Of a stretch of DNA of 64,000 nucleotides, positions 60,220-64,000 are shown one piece after another. The position numbers were made by a program, and so were the translations under genes. A model generated the notes under the pieces. The model did no database searches, was not told where the DNA came from, and saw only the letters and a list, made by a program, of their open reading frames with translations. This DNA is from an uncultured Gammaproteobacteria bacterium. GTDB lineage: Bacteria > Pseudomonadota > Gammaproteobacteria > PS1 > Pseudothioglobaceae. Numbering within the stretch: the stretch's first letter is position 1; every line of letters begins with the position of its first letter. The DNA is taken from assembly GCA_913020715.1 (NCBI GenBank), contig CAJVZH010000006.1, positions 24,268-88,267 on the forward strand. The letters are read 5' to 3'.

Positions 60220-61142
60220 TGTCAGCCTTAGTATTAATCGAATTACACGGCGCAGAAATCAGTGCCAATTCGCGAGCCGCAGTTACAGCGGCCACTCAAT
60301 TATCAGGCGCTGTTGACGCACTTGTATTAACAAATGACGCTGCAAACGCTTCAGCTGTTGCTGCAATAAGCGGTGTCAACACAGTTAAAGTGGTTGCTGA
60401 TGCTGCACTAGAGCATGTTTCAGCAGGTATTGCCAGTAAGATCATTGCCGGCGTAATGAGCGATTACCAATACCTTGTTGCCGGTTCTGCCACATACAGT
60501 AAAAATATCGTACCTGTGGTAGGCGCCCTACTTGACGTCCAACCAATCTCTGATGTTTGCGAAGTGAAATCGCCAAATACTTTTGCTCGACCTCTATACG
60601 CAGGCAACATTATGGCTACTGTTGAAAGCAGTGACGAGAAAATCTTATTAACGGTTAGAGCGACATCGTTCGATCACGCTGAAGATGGTGGTTCTGCTGC
60701 AATCGAAGAGTTGTCTGTTGATGTTCCTGAATCAAATTCAACGTTTATATCACTACAAGAATCTCAATCTGAACGCCCTGAATTAACCACTGCTGATCGT
60801 ATTGTTTCGGGTGGCAGGGGACTGGGATCAAAAGAGAATTTTGGCCTAATTGAACAACTGGCAGACAAGCTTGATGCTGCAGTTGGCGCCTCTAGGGCGG
60901 CAGTTGATGCCGGGTTTATCTCCAACGATTACCAGGTAGGCCAAACAGGCAAGGTGGTTGCACCTAAGCTTTATATGGCGGTTGGTATTTCTGGCGCTAT
61001 TCAACATTTGGCGGGCATGAAGGACTCACAAGTTATTGTTGTTATCAATAATGATGGTGACGCGCCGATGGCGAGAATGGCTGATTTGGTTTGGAATACA
61101 GACTTATTTGGCGCCGTTCAGGATCTAATCGACAACGCATAA
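60219..61142 (+). CDS. etfA: Electron transfer flavoprotein alpha subunit
   Basis: This is the FAD-binding large subunit of ETF, 307 residues. The C-terminal FAD domain shows VSGGRGLGSKENF, the GASRAAVDAGFISNDYQVGQ segment and TGKVVAPKLYMAVGISGAIQH (read in parts), the alpha-ETF signature. Pairing with EtfB by a 1-bp overlap indicates equimolar synthesis. The partner quinone oxidoreductase is encoded 127 bp downstream, beyond an inverted-repeat element. Confidence 0.96.
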   Translation: MSALVLIELHGAEISANSRAAVTAATQLSGAVDALVLTNDAANASAVAAISGVNTVKVVADAALEHVSAGIASKIIAGVMSDYQYLVAGSATYSKNIVPVVGALLDVQPISDVCEVKSPNTFARPLYAGNIMATVESSDEKILLTVRATSFDHAEDGGSAAIEELSVDVPESNSTFISLQESQSERPELTTADRIVSGGRGLGSKENFGLIEQLADKLDAAVGASRAAVDAGFISNDYQVGQTGKVVAPKLYMAVGISGAIQHLAGMKDSQVIVVINNDGDAPMARMADLVWNTDLFGAVQDLIDNA

Positions 61143-61146
61143 ATTA

Positions 61147-61234
61147 GAGACCTTCGCAACAGTCATTTTATTTGGCAGTGGGATTTTATTTATTTCACTA
61201 AGCATAATTTTAAAATGGTTGTTGCGAAGGTCTC
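61147..61234. repeat. 88-bp element with 24-bp terminal inverted repeats (MITE-like or large stem-loop)
   Basis: The left arm at 61147-61170 begins GAGACCTTCGCAACA and the right arm at 61211-61234 ends TGTTGCGAAGGTCTC. The outer 15 bp are a perfect inverted repeat and 22 of 24 bp match overall. The loop is 40 bp and AT-rich. It starts 5 bp after the etfA stop. No convincing target-site duplication is seen (left flank ATTA, right flank AATC). It could be a non-autonomous insertion or a transcript-processing hairpin. Confidence 0.6.
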
Positions 61235-61269
61235 AATCAAAACTTTAATTAATCTTTGGGGCTGATTTA

Positions 61270-62889
61270 ATGGAAAGAGAATCAATTGAATACGATGTTG
61301 TTGTGGTTGGTGGCGGTCCTGCGGGCCTTGCCTCAGCATGTAAGTTAAAACAACTCAACCCCAGCCTTTCAGTTTGTCTATTAGAGAAAGGCTCAGAAAT
61401 CGGATCACACATTATCTCTGGTGCTGTGTTTGAACCAAAAGCACTGTTCGATCTTTTTCCAGAAGATGCTAAAGACTGTCCAACTCTTAATAACGCCGTT
61501 AAAGGTGACGATGTCTACTTTCTTAGAAGCGGCAGTAAAAAAATCAAAGTCCCTTCATGGTTAACCCCCAAAGGACTTCATAACCACGGCAACTACATCA
61601 TTTCTTTAGGTGAGCTATGTCAATGGTTGGGTGAAAAAGCAATGGATCTTGGTGTTGATATTTTCCCAGGGTTTCCCGCCGAAAATTACTTGAGCGATGA
61701 AAGTGGTCGTGTTTGCGGTATTGCCACTGCCGACATGGGTATTGACAAGCAAGGCAATCAAAAAGGCACTTGGGCACCGGGTATGAATATTTTGGCGAAG
61801 CAAACAATCTTTGCCGAAGGTGCGCGCGGCCATATTGGCAAACAGCTGATTAAAGACTTAAACCTAGACGCAGGAAAATCACCGCAACATTTTGCCATTG
61901 GCTTTAAAGAAATCTGGGAAGTCGAAAACGACAAACATTCCGAAGGTGATGTTCTACACACAATTGGCTGGCCTTTAACCGAAGGCGCCTCTGGTGGTGG
62001 TTATCTTTATCACTTTGACAAAAATCGCATTGCTGTTGGTTTAATTGTCGACTTGAACTACGCCAACCCATATCAAAATCCATTCAAAGAGTTTCAGCAA
62101 TACAAGTTACACCCTGTCATTAAGCAATACCTAGAAAACGGTAGGCGCATTTCTTATGGTGCACGAGCCATTAGTAAAGGCGGCTTGCATTCTTTGGTAA
62201 AAATGGATTTTGACGGCGGCATGATTGTTGGCTGTAACGCTGGCACGCTTAACCCAGGAAAAATCAAGGGCAGTCATTGTGCCCTGCAATCTGGTATGTT
62301 GGCTGCAGAATACGTCAACAAAGTACTAAACGAAGAAGTCTGTGATTTCGACGATATTTTCAAATCAAGCGCACTGCACAAGGAACTCCACCAATCAAGA
62401 AACTTTAGTTCCGCTCTGCATAAATTTGGCCTTTATATCGGCTCGGCTTACAACTTTATTGAGTCCAATATTTTCCGCAACAAACTGCCAATCAATATTA
62501 AAGACGAGAATAAAGATTCTGACGCCTTAAAACCAAGCGGCCACGCAAAAGTTAAGGATTACCCTGCACCTGATAACGAATTTACTTTTGATATCACCTC
62601 TTCATTATTCTTATCTGGCACAAACCACGAAGAGGATCAGCCGATCCACTTAAAACTCAGTGATTCTGCCATTCCTCTTGGGCGTAACTTAAGTCAATAC
62701 GATGAACCAGCGCAAAGATATTGCCCTGCCGGCGTCTATGAAATTGTTGAAAAAGAAGGGCAAGACTGCTTCCAAATTAACGCTCAGAACTGCCTTCATT
62801 GCAAAACTTGCGATATCAAAGATCCAGCACAAAATATTACCTGGACACCGCCTGAAGGTGGTGGTGGACCGAACTACATCAGTATGTAG
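61270..62889 (+). CDS. Electron transfer flavoprotein-ubiquinone oxidoreductase
   Basis: This membrane-associated FAD and [4Fe-4S] enzyme passes electrons from ETF to ubiquinone. The 539 residues show the Rossmann motif VVVGGGPAGLASACKL (about 10-25), EKGSEIGSHIISGAVFEP and the quinone-region NPFKEFQQYKLHPVIKQYL. The C-terminal cluster ligands are C in YCPAGVYE and then NCLHCKTCDIKDPAQNITW, with the ending PPEGGGGPNY, all diagnostic. Together with EtfAB it links amine and fatty-acid dehydrogenases to respiration. Confidence 0.95.
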   Translation: MERESIEYDVVVVGGGPAGLASACKLKQLNPSLSVCLLEKGSEIGSHIISGAVFEPKALFDLFPEDAKDCPTLNNAVKGDDVYFLRSGSKKIKVPSWLTPKGLHNHGNYIISLGELCQWLGEKAMDLGVDIFPGFPAENYLSDESGRVCGIATADMGIDKQGNQKGTWAPGMNILAKQTIFAEGARGHIGKQLIKDLNLDAGKSPQHFAIGFKEIWEVENDKHSEGDVLHTIGWPLTEGASGGGYLYHFDKNRIAVGLIVDLNYANPYQNPFKEFQQYKLHPVIKQYLENGRRISYGARAISKGGLHSLVKMDFDGGMIVGCNAGTLNPGKIKGSHCALQSGMLAAEYVNKVLNEEVCDFDDIFKSSALHKELHQSRNFSSALHKFGLYIGSAYNFIESNIFRNKLPINIKDENKDSDALKPSGHAKVKDYPAPDNEFTFDITSSLFLSGTNHEEDQPIHLKLSDSAIPLGRNLSQYDEPAQRYCPAGVYEIVEKEGQDCFQINAQNCLHCKTCDIKDPAQNITWTPPEGGGGPNYISM

Positions 62890-62896
62890 TAAATAT

Positions 62897-63892
62897 CTAC
62901 GGGCACTGATTTGCAGTAATAACTATAGTGTTGACGATCTCATCAACGCTGCAACCTCTGGACAGATCATTTACCGGCTTTGCAAGGCCTTGCAAAATTG
63001 GGCCGATGGCCTCAGCACCAGAAAAGCGCTGTACCAACTTATAACCAATATTACCGGCATCCAAAGTCGGAAAAATTAGCACGTTGGCGGGTGCAACAAA
63101 TGACGTCTGCGGATACTTAAGATTGAGCACGGTGTTATCGAGTGCGGCGTCTAACTGGATGTTACCAACGATTTCTGCGTCCAGTGCCCTTTCACGGCAA
63201 ATAGTTGTTGCTAGCTCAACTTTTTGAACTTGCTCATACTGCGCGCCCCGATTGGTGGAAAACGACAACATAGCAACCTTGGGTGTCATTCCCAAAAGTT
63301 CATTTGCAGATCGTATTGTGCTCGCGGCAATTTCAGCCAATTCCTCAGCACTTGGGCTAACATTCATGGCGCAATCGGAAAACAACATTTCTTTGCCGTA
63401 TTTTTGGTGACTCTCGTCAAACACCATTAGAAAGAAGCTGGACACCAGCTTTGCGCCTCCTGCAACACCAATAATTCGTAGCGCATTGCTGAGCACTTGT
63501 TGACTTGGGGTAATAGCACCAGTGACAACACCGTCAGCTTCGCCACGCCCAAGGGCAAGCATTGCAAAAACCGTGTTTTTCTTAACAAGTTCACCCGCAT
63601 CGCTTAAGCTTAAGCCCTTAGAGCCTCTAATCTCATACAAAGATTGAGCATAACTACTCAGCAAGCCCTTGTCTGTTAAGTCAATAAACTCAATTGAGTG
63701 AATAGAATCGTTATTAAGCGCACTTAAGCGCTGCTCAAGCTGCTCTTTATTGCCAAGGAGGATAATTTGTGCAATTTTTTGATGATCAGCTGCGAGTGCT
63801 GCGAGCAAAATTCTTTCATCGGCGGATTCTGGCAACAAAATTCTCGGAAAGGCATTTTTTGCATTATTGGTTAATTTCTGCAGTAGTGTCAT
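62897..63892 (-). CDS. pta: Phosphate acetyltransferase
   Basis: It interconverts acetyl-CoA and acetyl phosphate. The 331 residues are the short, single-domain form, without the DRTGG/CobB-like N-terminal part of E. coli Pta. It shows RILLPESADERILLAALA, GRGEADGVVTGAITPSQQVLSNALR (read in parts), SFSTNRGAQYEQVQKV and KPVNDLSRGCSVDEIVN near the end. ackA is not in the window. Tail-to-tail with the ETF-QO gene, 7 bp apart. Confidence 0.94.
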   Translation of the reverse strand: MTLLQKLTNNAKNAFPRILLPESADERILLAALAADHQKIAQIILLGNKEQLEQRLSALNNDSIHSIEFIDLTDKGLLSSYAQSLYEIRGSKGLSLSDAGELVKKNTVFAMLALGRGEADGVVTGAITPSQQVLSNALRIIGVAGGAKLVSSFFLMVFDESHQKYGKEMLFSDCAMNVSPSAEELAEIAASTIRSANELLGMTPKVAMLSFSTNRGAQYEQVQKVELATTICRERALDAEIVGNIQLDAALDNTVLNLKYPQTSFVAPANVLIFPTLDAGNIGYKLVQRFSGAEAIGPILQGLAKPVNDLSRGCSVDEIVNTIVITANQCP

Positions 63893-63931
63893 TATTCAAC
63901 CTTTGTTATCAGCAGATTAGTTTACATGAAA

Positions 63932-63954
63932 AAGGCAGGATCAAATCCTGCCTT
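63932..63954 (-). terminator. Rho-independent terminator near the right edge
   Basis: AAGGCAGGAT (63932-63941) and ATCCTGCCTT (63945-63954) form a perfect 10-bp stem with a 3-nt loop. On the minus strand it is followed by a T run, so it probably ends a minus-strand gene entering from beyond the window. The last 18 bases could encode that gene's final codons, with a TAA at 63983-63985. This is too short to call. Confidence 0.75.
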
Positions 63955-64000
63955 AGTTGATAGGCATCACCCTATCTGTGGGTTAAGAACTACTAGGAAT

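Noticed and set aside
63983..64000. C-terminal codons of a minus-strand gene entering from the right edge
   Set aside because: Only five codons and a stop are visible; the terminator at 63932-63954 supports such a gene, but it cannot be identified.
1..64000. CRISPR arrays, prophage genes, transposase genes, rRNA genes
   Set aside because: None was seen; the only mobile-element-like sequence is the 88-bp inverted repeat at 61147-61234.

Overview
The window is about 64 kb of AT-rich (roughly 40% GC by eye) bacterial chromosome. It is densely coded, with short gaps and many 1-4 bp gene overlaps. The housekeeping content (iscX-tolB-pal-cpoB, bamD, rnc-era-recO-pdxJ-acpS, serC-pheA-hisC-tyrA-aroA, spoT, nrdR-glyA) is gammaproteobacterial. 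Together with the low GC, two amino-acid ABC importers, several Fe(II)/2-oxoglutarate dioxygenases and an ETF/ETF-QO set, it suggests a streamlined marine gammaproteobacterium of the SUP05/Thioglobus type. That placement is inference; no rRNA gene is present to confirm it.

Layout: the 5' end of hemH runs off the left edge, followed by an orphan winged-helix protein. Positions 1.4-5.7 kb hold a general L-amino-acid importer (aapJ-Q-M-P). A divergent NAD synthetase at 6.1-8.0 kb carries an unusual N-terminal DNA-binding-like domain. Positions 8.0-11.2 kb hold a second, HisJQMP-type importer, and 11.4-14.2 kb a divergent three-subunit FAD/[2Fe-2S] amino-acid or opine oxidase. Next come pabB, the iscX-tolB-pal-cpoB operon, spoT, bamD, an MFS carrier, ssb, the lgt-thyA-rnc-era-recO-pdxJ-acpS series, tRNA-Arg(CCG), an MlaC-like protein, ctpA-parA-parB, lepB and the aromatic/serine block serC-pheA-hisC-tyrA-aroA. 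Positions 38-44 kb hold cobO, a PAP2 phosphatase, radA, a lipoprotein, nrdR and glyA.

The accessory part starts at about 43.9 kb. It has a D-amino-acid catabolic operon (dadA-alr-ridA), a GBBH/TmpA-type dioxygenase divergent from an AA_synth (DUF1185) gene, an MFS carrier and an exported peroxiredoxin. It continues with an operon whose first gene fuses a TauD/TmpA-type dioxygenase to a PhnZ/TmpB-type HD di-iron oxygenase, predicted to carry out both steps of phosphonate breakdown in one chain. umuDC follows, with an N-terminally extended UmuD beside a palindromic operator. Then come three small minus-strand genes, one of them a sortase-like protein lacking the catalytic Cys and His. These are divergent from a CreB/CreC-like two-component system and separated from it by an exact Cre-tag direct repeat. 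The window closes with etfB-etfA, an 88-bp inverted-repeat element, the ETF-quinone oxidoreductase gene and pta.

The accessory genes fit one scheme. Amino compounds and methylated or phosphonate osmolytes are imported and oxidised by flavin and non-haem-iron enzymes, and electrons enter the respiratory chain through ETF and ETF-QO. The strongest candidates for undescribed biology are the HTH-NadE fusion with its upstream repeats, the TmpA-TmpB fusion, the catalytically dead sortase under a likely CreB site, and the self-regulating UmuD.
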